DNA from: Cyclobacteriaceae bacterium
GTDB lineage: Bacteria > Bacteroidota > Bacteroidia > Cytophagales > Cyclobacteriaceae
Length of the DNA stretch: 64,000 nucleotides
Direction of reading: 5' to 3'
Assembly (NCBI GenBank): GCA_013141055.1
Contig: JABFRS010000001.1
Span: 2,721,714 to 2,785,713, forward strand
Below are positions 44,148 to 51,629 of this stretch, piece after piece. Numbering within the stretch: the stretch's first letter is position 1; each line of letters opens with the position of its first letter. The position numbers and the translations under genes were made by a program. Under the pieces are notes generated by a model, which saw only the letters and a list, made by a program, of their open reading frames with translations, did no database searches and was not told the origin of the DNA.

Positions 44148-44600
44148 TTATTCTTTTTCAAAGCGACCCGACAACTCACTGATGCGAATGCGGAACAGAA
44201 TTGGCTTTGATCGCTTGTCTACTTCCAGTGGTGCGCGTGAAAGATCCAATCCACCGCGCGAGACAGTGTTGGTGTGCATGGGTAGCAAACGGTCGTAAAG
44301 AATGCGATAGGCTTTCTCATAAGTGGAGGCATCATTGATTTCTTCATAAGTCCCCCAGGTGATCACACTTCGCCAGTTCTCCTGGTTTTCAATCGAATCA
44401 ACCTGGAAGCATACGTTTGGATTTTTGCGCATGGTGTCGATCTTATGACCGGGTTGTGATTGCGCATAAATGCAGTTGCCCTTGAATACGTAGGTAATCG
44501 GGATAATGTAGGTCTTACTCTGATCCGAGCAGCCAATGCGTCCGACGATTTCAGCGGTAAGCAGTGCTTCAATTTGGGGAGATGACAGTGTTCCGAGCAT
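44148..44600 (-). CDS. Pyridoxamine-5'-phosphate-oxidase-like flavin protein
   Basis: ATG 44600 gives MLGTLSSPQIEALLTAEIVGRIGCSDQSKTYIIPITYVFKG, 150 residues, the usual NimA/PNPOx-like start; ATG 44651 is in frame but overlaps the lipoprotein further. Split-barrel FMN-binding fold: PGHKIDTMRKNPNVCFQVD and WRSVITWGTYEEI. Related proteins reduce small oxidised compounds or bind F420/FMN. Overlaps the preceding gene by 32 bp in the operon. Confidence 0.85.
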   Translation of the reverse strand: MLGTLSSPQIEALLTAEIVGRIGCSDQSKTYIIPITYVFKGNCIYAQSQPGHKIDTMRKNPNVCFQVDSIENQENWRSVITWGTYEEINDASTYEKAYRILYDRLLPMHTNTVSRGGLDLSRAPLEVDKRSKPILFRIRISELSGRFEKE

Positions 44601-45159
44601 GTTGGAGAGGTTGAGGTTGAATGTTTCGTGGACGAACCGGATATTTTTCAAAGATCTTTTTTACGGTGACGTTGATCTCTTTTAATGTGAGCTGAAACGG
44701 ATAGGAGTTGATAACTTTTTCCGACCATCCCCGCCAGATAATCCTGCCGGATGATACTTCGATGATATCTATGATAAAGCTTCCTTGCTGATAGTCATAG
44801 CTGAAGTGCTCGCACGGATACCAGGAAGGCAGATAGGTGTCACTGATTTCATTGTTTTGTATAAGAAGCTTCTTGTCTTCTATAACGAAATGATAATGAA
44901 TAGTGAGATCGGCAGTGGAGTCCGAGTGATGATAACCGCGCGCGTTAAGTTCTCCTTCGACTGCGCGCCGGATGTGCTGGTTGCTGAACTCTGTGTATTT
45001 AAATGGATTACGTTTTTTTTCTTCCGCCGTCGCTACGGGCCATGTATAGGAATTGAAGCAGGTATAATCCATATCCACTTCACTGGTGGAGTGAATGGAA
45101 ACACGTTGGCTGCAGGCAGCAAGGCTCAGGGAAAGAATCAATGCCAGCAACATTTTCAT
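44569..45159 (-). CDS. DUF4136-type lipoprotein
   Basis: A 196-residue protein with lipoprotein signal MKMLLALILSLSLAAC (lipobox LAAC). DUF4136-like body: FNSYTWP, AVEGELNARGYHHSDSTADLTIHYHF and GSFIIDIIEVSSGRIIWRGWSEKVI. Such proteins are anchored to a membrane by lipid; function unknown. ATG overlaps the DUF2892 stop (ATGA). Confidence 0.85.
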   Translation of the reverse strand: MKMLLALILSLSLAACSQRVSIHSTSEVDMDYTCFNSYTWPVATAEEKKRNPFKYTEFSNQHIRRAVEGELNARGYHHSDSTADLTIHYHFVIEDKKLLIQNNEISDTYLPSWYPCEHFSYDYQQGSFIIDIIEVSSGRIIWRGWSEKVINSYPFQLTLKEINVTVKKIFEKYPVRPRNIQPQPLQHARNTVISPN

Positions 45160-45380
45160 TTTTTTAGGGTTTTCCTGTGAAGGATAGTGCTTAGTCCGAA
45201 GGGCAGGTACAAGGGGCAGACGCTTACCAGGCTTGTCAAAAGAAAGATGACCGATAGTGCGATGAGTATGATCCCAACCGTGCCCGTAACGAAGCCGGCG
45301 AAATAAAGCGTCATCAGTACTATTGCGATCAAGGTGCGGAAGATTCGGTCGGTGCTGCCCATGTTTTTTTTCATAGCCAT
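45156..45380 (-). CDS. DUF2892 (YgaP-like inner-membrane) protein
   Basis: A 74-residue protein, with two transmembrane helices (IFRTLIAIVLMTLYFAGFVTGTVGIILIALSVIFLLTSL) and VCPLYLPFGLSTI. This fits DUF2892, with the conserved Cys-Pro after the second helix. The start could be ATG 45380 or the ATG two codons later (MKKNMGSTDR). First gene of a four-gene operon with an operator 85 bp upstream. Confidence 0.85.
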   Translation of the reverse strand: MAMKKNMGSTDRIFRTLIAIVLMTLYFAGFVTGTVGIILIALSVIFLLTSLVSVCPLYLPFGLSTILHRKTLKK

Positions 45381-45464
45381 TTTCGTTTTAAGGTTTCTCG
45401 TAGGACTGTAGTAAAAATATCCGTCGGCCGGATGAGTCCAGACGGCATATGTCAGTGTCCGATC

Positions 45465-45476
45465 TGATTTTTGTCA
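45465..45476. promoter_or_regulatory. Putative Crp/Fnr-type operator (TGATTTTTGTCA), last of the series
   Basis: Upstream of the operon starting at 45380. The -7 match at the expected spacing is poor. No further copies were seen in the defence part of the island. Confidence 0.68.
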
Positions 45477-45620
45477 GGTGTCTCACATATCAGGAAAAGC
45501 CTATGACATTGCTCAGTCACGGGCGATCATAGATGATCATTGAAATGTTTATGACCATAAGAGTTGAAAAGCAATAGATGATGATGGCAAAAGAGGATTT
45601 TTTAGTGAAGGCTTCCCAGT

Positions 45621-45839
45621 GAAGCTGGAATGCGTGAGAACATGAGGCGAACTGGTCATGCTCGAATTCAAACTCATCTCGGTTATCAGAAGGATCGCCA
45701 AACAGGCAAGAACTCTAAGGGAAAAAGTTTGTTCGGTGTAAGTAAAATAATTCAGTCTGAAGTAGAAGACAAAAATGCTGAATCCGTTGTGCGTACGAAG
45801 CGGCGTCAACGAATCATTTTGAATGAAATTATTTCGTAG
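45621..45839 (+). pseudogene. C-terminal fragment of a second island integrase
   Basis: About 72 residues that align with the last part of the intact integrase at 4548-6086 (RENMRRTGHxRIQTHLGYQKDRQTG, SLFGVSKIIQSE). It keeps His and the nucleophile Tyr but has no upstream catalytic domain; a TGA precedes it at 45606. Roughly one base in four or five differs from the intact gene, so it is not a recent copy. It sits exactly where cargo gives way to defence genes and is read as the scar of an earlier element. Confidence 0.88.
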
Positions 45840-45842
45840 GTG

Positions 45843-47330
45843 CTATTCGCTTTGATCGTAAATGATTTTTAATTGACCTTCTTTGGGCTCCTTGAAGGCG
45901 TCACATTTGATCAAATGTTGTTCCATCTCGTCGATACTTTCGTGATGAAAGGACGCACTAAATTCGTAAGCCCTTAACAGCATTCTCACATAAGCGTCAG
46001 GAAGTCGTTGCCTTGTTAGTTTTCTCAGTGCACCCATATAATCTTCCCGATAAACAGTCGGTATAATTATTTTGGATTGGCCCTTTGAAGAGAGTTCGAC
46101 ATTCATCATGACGCGCGCAATACGCCCATTCCCGTCAAGAAACGGGTGAACTTCGCTTACTATGAACATCATATAGGCGGCCTTTGCAAAAGGTTCTTTT
46201 AATAAGGTATACCACTCAAAGGCTTTCTTCAATGTTCCACTAACAAGATGATGATCCACAAATTCTGTGTTCCCGGCACGGTTGTTTTTATCCTTGAATT
46301 CTCCTGGTTTTTTCGAAACACGTGCCCTTAATAAAATCTCGTGGCGCCTTCTTAGGATATCCAGAAACTCCTCCGGGGTTGCGGGGCAAATACTCATTTC
46401 TCTCCTGTCCGATACAATTTGATAAGTTCCCAGTATATCGTGAGAGTCTTCATCACGTGCCGGTAAAGGAGTTTGTGTATTAATGATCTCCTTTGCTTCA
46501 TCTATTGTGAATTCGGTACCTTCTATGTAGTTGGAAAAATACCCTTCAAAAAACGCTAAGGTTTTATACGAACCAGTACTTGTGTTCCGGTCGGGTCGTT
46601 CAGGAAATACTTTGCCAGCCAACTCTCCATAAAGTGTTTCAAACAAGTTGATTCGATCTGGATCTAATGGCTCACCCATTACACGTGCAATTGCTGCGGT
46701 GGAGGTGAGATTTTTGCTTTCACCCGTAGCGAGTAAATCGCTGATGAGCTGATTTAATTTTTTAAATTCTTTCTGAAAACCCAGGGGTTCTGCTATTGCT
46801 TTTGCCTGGTCTCTGATAGTATTAAGACCACGTTCGCCGCGCGCCCGAATAATGCTTTCTAGTCGTTCTTCAAGTTCGTTTAGAGATAGAGCTTTTGATT
46901 CCTCTCCTTGCTTGCGTGTTGGTTGCATGTTTTCAAGAAGCGCACGGGCTTCCTGTGAGACATAGAGATTGTCAAAAAAGGGAGTGTCACCTTCTATCTT
47001 AGGTAGACCTTTCAGTAGATGAATTGTGAGCCCTGGAAGTTCAACGTTTTCGGTGTAAGTATAAGTAAGGAACACATGACCATTTTTCGTTGGTTTATAT
47101 TCCAGTGCGCTTCGATGGCTTAGTATTGCATTGGGGTATTGGTTGCGAAGGATGTGATACCAGTTCCTTTTTATAATAGCTGCTGGTTCATCTTCTAAAT
47201 TGGAGGTATAAATCCGAGGTGCGATTTTTCGGATCTTTTCCCACTTTAAGAGAGACGCAATTTTTTTTGACTCAGTTTTGTCGGAAGAGCCAAATATCAT
47301 TTCCTGAACTCTTGAAGGAATTTTTCCCAT
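45843..47330 (-). CDS. Fic-domain protein with AbiEi-like N-terminus
   Basis: A 495-residue protein. Residues 1-110 (LLKWEKIRKIAPRIYTSNLED..., NAILSHRSALEY) resemble the AbiEi-type winged-helix/antitoxin domain. The Fic core has HPFLDGNGRIARV near residue 396 (AMP-transfer motif HPFx(D/E)GNGRxxR intact). SNYIEGT near 266 matches the inhibitory S/T-x3-E-G/N helix, so it is self-inhibited (class II). It probably AMPylates a target protein when released. AT-rich, and the stop lies 3 bp from the integrase scar. Confidence 0.9.
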   Translation of the reverse strand: MGKIPSRVQEMIFGSSDKTESKKIASLLKWEKIRKIAPRIYTSNLEDEPAAIIKRNWYHILRNQYPNAILSHRSALEYKPTKNGHVFLTYTYTENVELPGLTIHLLKGLPKIEGDTPFFDNLYVSQEARALLENMQPTRKQGEESKALSLNELEERLESIIRARGERGLNTIRDQAKAIAEPLGFQKEFKKLNQLISDLLATGESKNLTSTAAIARVMGEPLDPDRINLFETLYGELAGKVFPERPDRNTSTGSYKTLAFFEGYFSNYIEGTEFTIDEAKEIINTQTPLPARDEDSHDILGTYQIVSDRREMSICPATPEEFLDILRRRHEILLRARVSKKPGEFKDKNNRAGNTEFVDHHLVSGTLKKAFEWYTLLKEPFAKAAYMMFIVSEVHPFLDGNGRIARVMMNVELSSKGQSKIIIPTVYREDYMGALRKLTRQRLPDAYVRMLLRAYEFSASFHHESIDEMEQHLIKCDAFKEPKEGQLKIIYDQSE

Positions 47331-47973
47331 TAACTGGCACGTTTCTCCAAAATTGGAGAATATTTCCGATTAATTATTAATTATGGGAGAAAAAAACATA
47401 TTATAATTGATAAGTCAAGTATTTTTCCTGATTAAAATAGCCAGAAATGCCCAAATCGCGGAATTTTCCGATTAATACCTAAAGTTTGAAATGAGTTGCT
47501 CAGGCAGAAGCTTTGTTAATGACTAATGCAAAGAAGCTTGATTAATAAAGTTTGAACCAAGACCCGACTTTCTATGTCAGGATCAACATAAATACAAAAT
47601 CCTCAACTAAAATATCGTTTATCTAAATAAAATTATGAACTTGGGTATCTAGTTTATACCTCATTCAAAATTTAATGCAGTGATGGGTAGGCCGAATAGT
47701 ACTTTTAATAATGAACAGCTTATCAAGATAAACGTTGATAAGGATTGGCGATTACACTGATGCAAATGGCTTCCGTGAGGAGGACAAGAGTATCATGTAT
47801 GATGTCAGCAATTTCTATTCCAAACATGGTATTAACTGTGTGTAAAGATACGAATTGAATTATCCTAAACTTGAAGGGGCAATGCGCAATAAGGGCATTG
47901 TGTAAAGCATGTACTATTCCATTCAGTCAGGCATGCTCCGTAGTTTGCTACCCATCCTGCATTATTAACAAAA
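47331..47973. other. 643-bp gap before the reverse transcriptase: possible RNA gene and decayed ORF
   Basis: No intact gene. Hairpins: CTTATCAA-8-TTGATAAG at 47719-47742, CAATGC-9-GCATTG at 47880-47900, and AGCATG-20-CATGCT at 47906-47937. The frame from 47732 reads IGDYTDANGFREEDKSIMYDVSNFY and goes on past TAA at 47843 and TAA at 47903 in coding-like form, so part may be a dead gene. Both stops lie in a repeated TGTGTAAAG (47839-47847, 47899-47907) 60 bp apart. Defence RTs often have a template RNA just upstream. Confidence 0.5.
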
Positions 47974-49482
47974 ATGAAAAATTCTGACTGGTTTAAAATA
48001 AAGAAATATCCTCATATCGGTTCTCCTCTCACAATTCGCGATAGAGAGTGGGTCGAGCGTTACATTAAGGACCCTGTAAAAGTAAAGGCACATTCATTTT
48101 CTCCATTTATTCATAAAGCGATCAAAGTTCGGAAATATAGACGTGAAACTGTTGGAACGGAGAAATCTAAATTGAGAACCAATGGAGAGAAGATCAGACA
48201 TATCTTTTATGCGAATCATCTTGATTCAAATATCTATGGATACTATGCTGATCTTTTAAGTGAGAAGTACGAAAAATATCTTGAGAGCAGCGCAATTTCG
48301 TCATGCGTAACTGCTTATCGAAGAATTCCACTGAACCCAAAAAATCCTGACTCGAGAAATAAGTGTAACATTGATTTCGCCAATGATGTATTCAATTATA
48401 TCAGAGGAAGTGATGAGACTCACTTAGTATCAATCACTCTGGATATTAAAAGCTTTTTTGATTCATTGAATCATAAAATATTAAAGAGAAGATGGAAAGA
48501 AATTTTGGGGAGCGGAGCGGATCTCCCAGAGGATCATTACAACATCTTTAAAAACATAACAAAGTTTTCCTATATAGAAGAAAACGACATATTCAGTTTT
48601 TTTAAATCACAAATTATTGTTGAAACGAAGGATGGACGATTTAAATCGCGATCAATTGACAAAATAAAATATCTTAAAGAAAAGAAAGCAATTGCCTTTT
48701 GTAACGCATATGGTATAAAGTTACTCAGAGAGAGCAACTACATTCGCTCAAATAAGTATCATGATCCGTCACGGGAGGCTCTGCGCATTAAAGGAATACC
48801 GCAAGGATCTCCTATCAGCGCCGTACTCGCGAATATTTACTTGACTGATCTTGATATGGCAATTCAAAAATTTGTGGGCGAACGAGGAGGGCTATATAAT
48901 CGCTATTCTGATGATTTAGTTGTTATTTGTAAAGAGGAACACAAAACGTCGATTTTGGAATTTCTACAAGCTTCGATTAGTGATAAGGAAAATGTTGATT
49001 TAGAGATTCAAACTACAAAAACAAAAGTTTTTCATTTCATTAAACAAGCGGGGAGATTTCAATGTTTTGAACAAAGCGATGTGACGGGATTGTATAGTCA
49101 AAGGAATAAAATGGAATATCTGGGCTTCACTTTTGATGGAGAGAATGTTTTATTGAAATCTTCCAGCCTAGCTGGGTACTACAGAAAAATGAAAAGTTCG
49201 ATTAGGCGAGGGAAATTTTATTCTTTAGCAAGTAGAACCAAGTCAAAAGGCGTCTTGTTCAAAGGAAGATTGTATAAACGGTTCACGCACTTAGGGTCGG
49301 AACGGAAAAGATTGTTTAAAAAGAGCGGAAAAAATGATGGCCAATGGGTTGTTAGTCATAGATACGATTGGGGTAATTTTTTAACCTATAGTACCTTAGC
49401 TGCTAGAATCATGTCTTTCAATAGTATCAAAGAGCAAACTCGAAAAACCTGGAAAAATTTTCATAGATTTTTAAAAGAATAA
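47974..49482 (+). CDS. Defence-type reverse transcriptase (DRT2-like, tentative)
   Basis: A 502-residue protein beginning MKNSDWFKIKKYPHIGSPL. RT palm motifs are present: SITLDIKSFFDSL (first Asp, near 155), KGIPQGSPISAVLANIYL (near 273) and YNRYSDDLVVI (YxDD, near 310). EYLGFTFDG follows as the thumb-proximal motif. The long basic C-terminus is not a group II intron maturase, and no intron RNA or endonuclease is seen. The N-terminal HxxSPL and FYANHLDSNIYGYYADLLSEKYE pattern reminds me of unknown-group RTs of the DRT2 kind, which act with an upstream non-coding RNA against phage. Confidence 0.85.
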   Translation: MKNSDWFKIKKYPHIGSPLTIRDREWVERYIKDPVKVKAHSFSPFIHKAIKVRKYRRETVGTEKSKLRTNGEKIRHIFYANHLDSNIYGYYADLLSEKYEKYLESSAISSCVTAYRRIPLNPKNPDSRNKCNIDFANDVFNYIRGSDETHLVSITLDIKSFFDSLNHKILKRRWKEILGSGADLPEDHYNIFKNITKFSYIEENDIFSFFKSQIIVETKDGRFKSRSIDKIKYLKEKKAIAFCNAYGIKLLRESNYIRSNKYHDPSREALRIKGIPQGSPISAVLANIYLTDLDMAIQKFVGERGGLYNRYSDDLVVICKEEHKTSILEFLQASISDKENVDLEIQTTKTKVFHFIKQAGRFQCFEQSDVTGLYSQRNKMEYLGFTFDGENVLLKSSSLAGYYRKMKSSIRRGKFYSLASRTKSKGVLFKGRLYKRFTHLGSERKRLFKKSGKNDGQWVVSHRYDWGNFLTYSTLAARIMSFNSIKEQTRKTWKNFHRFLKE

Positions 49483-49512
49483 AATTTGCGTCGATTTCAA
49501 CGGTTCTATTCA

Positions 49513-50388
49513 TCATCGAAGTAAAATTGGTGTTTTTAATTCTTTCAAGGCTTGCGAAAAATTTAAGTTTTTCGAAAAAATCATTATCTCATCGCCCACC
49601 CTATTAGAAGTAGCTTGGGACAGTTGATACAGAACTCGTTTATGTTGGGCATACAAGTTCAAAATGAATTCGTGATTGTCATATGATACCATCCACATTT
49701 TATTAAGTCGATTTACGTATTTGGATAGTTTGTTGTGATCTTCCTTAGAGTAAAAGTTCATATATAGATCGGCACCTTTTAAATAGTAAGGTGGATCTAA
49801 ATAGATGAATATCTCATCTTTGCTCTTATTTAACTTATTTATGAATTTCACTCCATCGTCATTTGAGAGGACGATCCGATTTGCAACGGTAGCAATTCTT
49901 TCTATTCTAGATATTAGATCTTTCTTATTGAACCGAGCATCAATTTTGAATTTACCCTTTTGCCTAAATCCCCCAATGATACCGCCGCTAATTACTCCAG
50001 AGACATTTGTTCTATTTAAGAAAAATGTAGATTTAGCTAAATCAAATTCGTCTACATCATTTGCCCGTCCTTGGATTGCCTTAAATCTCCGCCAATTCGT
50101 TACGGAAACTTTTACATTTGCTACCCACTCACAAAACTCATCAGGTCTTTCTAAAACGATTTTCCAGAAAGAATAAATTGATTTGTCGAGGTCATTAATA
50201 TAAATGCGCTCGACATATCCCTCACAGAGTAGGCGTAGCGCCAATCCAGAACCGCCTGCGTAGGGCTCAGCATAACTGGATCCTATTAATCCATTTTCAT
50301 AAAATATTTTCGAAACGAATGAAAAAATACAGTTTTTTCCCCCAGGATATCTTAGGGGTGAATAAAATGGGGTTTTATTCTTTTCCAT
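49513..50388 (-). CDS. DNA adenine methylase (Dam/D12 class)
   Basis: ATG 50388 (MEKNKTPFYSPLRYPGGKNCIFSFV), 291 residues; the longer frame overlaps the upstream gene. Motifs: PLRYPGGK, SAM-binding YAEPYAGGSGLALRLL and catalytic IYLDPPYYLKGADLY (DPPY near 197). It methylates adenine N6 in DNA; the recognised sequence is unknown. Overlaps the ParB-like gene upstream by 14 bp, so the two are coupled. Part of a methylase-ParB-ParB operon, divergent from a nuclease gene. Confidence 0.93.
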   Translation of the reverse strand: MEKNKTPFYSPLRYPGGKNCIFSFVSKIFYENGLIGSSYAEPYAGGSGLALRLLCEGYVERIYINDLDKSIYSFWKIVLERPDEFCEWVANVKVSVTNWRRFKAIQGRANDVDEFDLAKSTFFLNRTNVSGVISGGIIGGFRQKGKFKIDARFNKKDLISRIERIATVANRIVLSNDDGVKFINKLNKSKDEIFIYLDPPYYLKGADLYMNFYSKEDHNKLSKYVNRLNKMWMVSYDNHEFILNLYAQHKRVLYQLSQATSNRVGDEIMIFSKNLNFSQALKELKTPILLR

Positions 50389-51610
50389 GGGAAATCGTAA
50401 CAATGGAACCAATAGCTATTGAAAGGGCAACAGTTTGTTCGATACTATTTGAAGTCTGGTAATTATGAGCTCCTGTGTGCAGCAATTGAATTATTGAAGA
50501 CTGATTTATATTGTGGTTTGACAAACTAGTTTTGACATCCTGATTGAGATTTGATTTGGCTTCAGCAAAATGTCCGGTAAGATAAGTGTCCATTTTCTTA
50601 TTTTTATCTTCTTTAGCCGCTGTTTCAACAAGTAATCGTAAAGACATCCTTATTAATCCTGGAAAAGTATTGGATAAAGTGCTTTGGTTGGATTTATAAA
50701 AGTTATATAAATCGACGATATCCCGATAAAGATTACTTACTTCGCCAATCCGAAGAAATAATTTGCCCCCAAATAGTTCGTTCTTCTTGACATGAGTTCG
50801 CCTAGTGACAGTCGACTTCGGTGATTCGGTATCGACATGAAATCTGATTTTGGTTCGACGTATGCTGTTGTTCTTATTTTTTTGTAAAAACTGCTGCGAG
50901 GTGGGGGCAAGAACATCAACCACTTTTCCTCGGTTTTCTCGAGTAGATATGACATTATCTTTAACTTTTGTCGAAATATCTGCTAAAATCGCTATAGCTT
51001 CTTTTTCTGTATGTTGACTATTTAGTTTTCCATTTTTGACGGAAAAGCCAAGGGATTTCAAAATGTCTTCACGGAAAATTTCATCCTTTACGAATCGCTT
51101 ATTTAGATGGGGATTGGCTGTTATTATTCCTGTATCTTCTTCTAGTATTAAGAAAGGACTTTTTTCCTTACCCATAAATTTATGTAGAAAAATATCGCGT
51201 TCTAAGGGGAGCCATGACCCAGAATCACTATGCTTTCGTAAGACGTTAACCAGCGCAATTTTTTTAATGCAGACATTACAAGGCACCTCTTCTGGAATTT
51301 CGGGAAGGTCAATCTTTGTTCCCAATGGAATAGTTACTAGTCCGTGCTTAATCTTAGCTAATATCATCCTTCGATTACCATCATAAACAACCGGTTTTTG
51401 TCCATGGTAAACCACTGTAGGTAACTCACTAAAGTCATAGAAGTCGCCCATTTCCTTCGAAAGTTTAGCGAGCGTCCACTTAGAATGATTATCACTAAAA
51501 GCCAAATCGACAACATCTTGGTCTGAGCCGTTTGGGTCGATTGGTTCGCGAGGATTTTCAGTCCATAAGACTAAGTCTTTAATATGGATTGACTCAACTT
51601 TTTGGTTCAT
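50375..51610 (-). CDS. ParB/sulfiredoxin-fold protein, first of pair
   Basis: ATG 51610 (MNQKVESIHIKDLVLWTENPREPID) gives 411 residues; a longer frame to 51691 intrudes into the adjoining gene. The N-terminal 110 residues form a ParB-N-like domain: NPREP, LPTVVYHGQKPVVYDGNRRMILAKI (the GxRR-type CTP/ATP loop as DGNRRM). The rest (to residue 411) is helical and unrecognised. ParB-fold proteins bind or cleave nucleotides and some are nucleases. Here it lies between a methylase (overlap) and a second ParB-fold gene, suggesting a joint defence role. Confidence 0.75.
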   Translation of the reverse strand: MNQKVESIHIKDLVLWTENPREPIDPNGSDQDVVDLAFSDNHSKWTLAKLSKEMGDFYDFSELPTVVYHGQKPVVYDGNRRMILAKIKHGLVTIPLGTKIDLPEIPEEVPCNVCIKKIALVNVLRKHSDSGSWLPLERDIFLHKFMGKEKSPFLILEEDTGIITANPHLNKRFVKDEIFREDILKSLGFSVKNGKLNSQHTEKEAIAILADISTKVKDNVISTRENRGKVVDVLAPTSQQFLQKNKNNSIRRTKIRFHVDTESPKSTVTRRTHVKKNELFGGKLFLRIGEVSNLYRDIVDLYNFYKSNQSTLSNTFPGLIRMSLRLLVETAAKEDKNKKMDTYLTGHFAEAKSNLNQDVKTSLSNHNINQSSIIQLLHTGAHNYQTSNSIEQTVALSIAIGSIVTISHGKE

Positions 51611-51629
51611 GGTCATTTGAAATTTATTG

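Noticed and set aside
45549..45809. ORF on the minus strand over the integrase scar
   Set aside because: It is the antisense of the integrase fragment and has no protein-like features.
47843..47907. Endless reading frame from a 60-bp repeated template
   Set aside because: One of six frames of the 60-bp unit is stop-free, which is expected by chance; no evidence for rolling cDNA.
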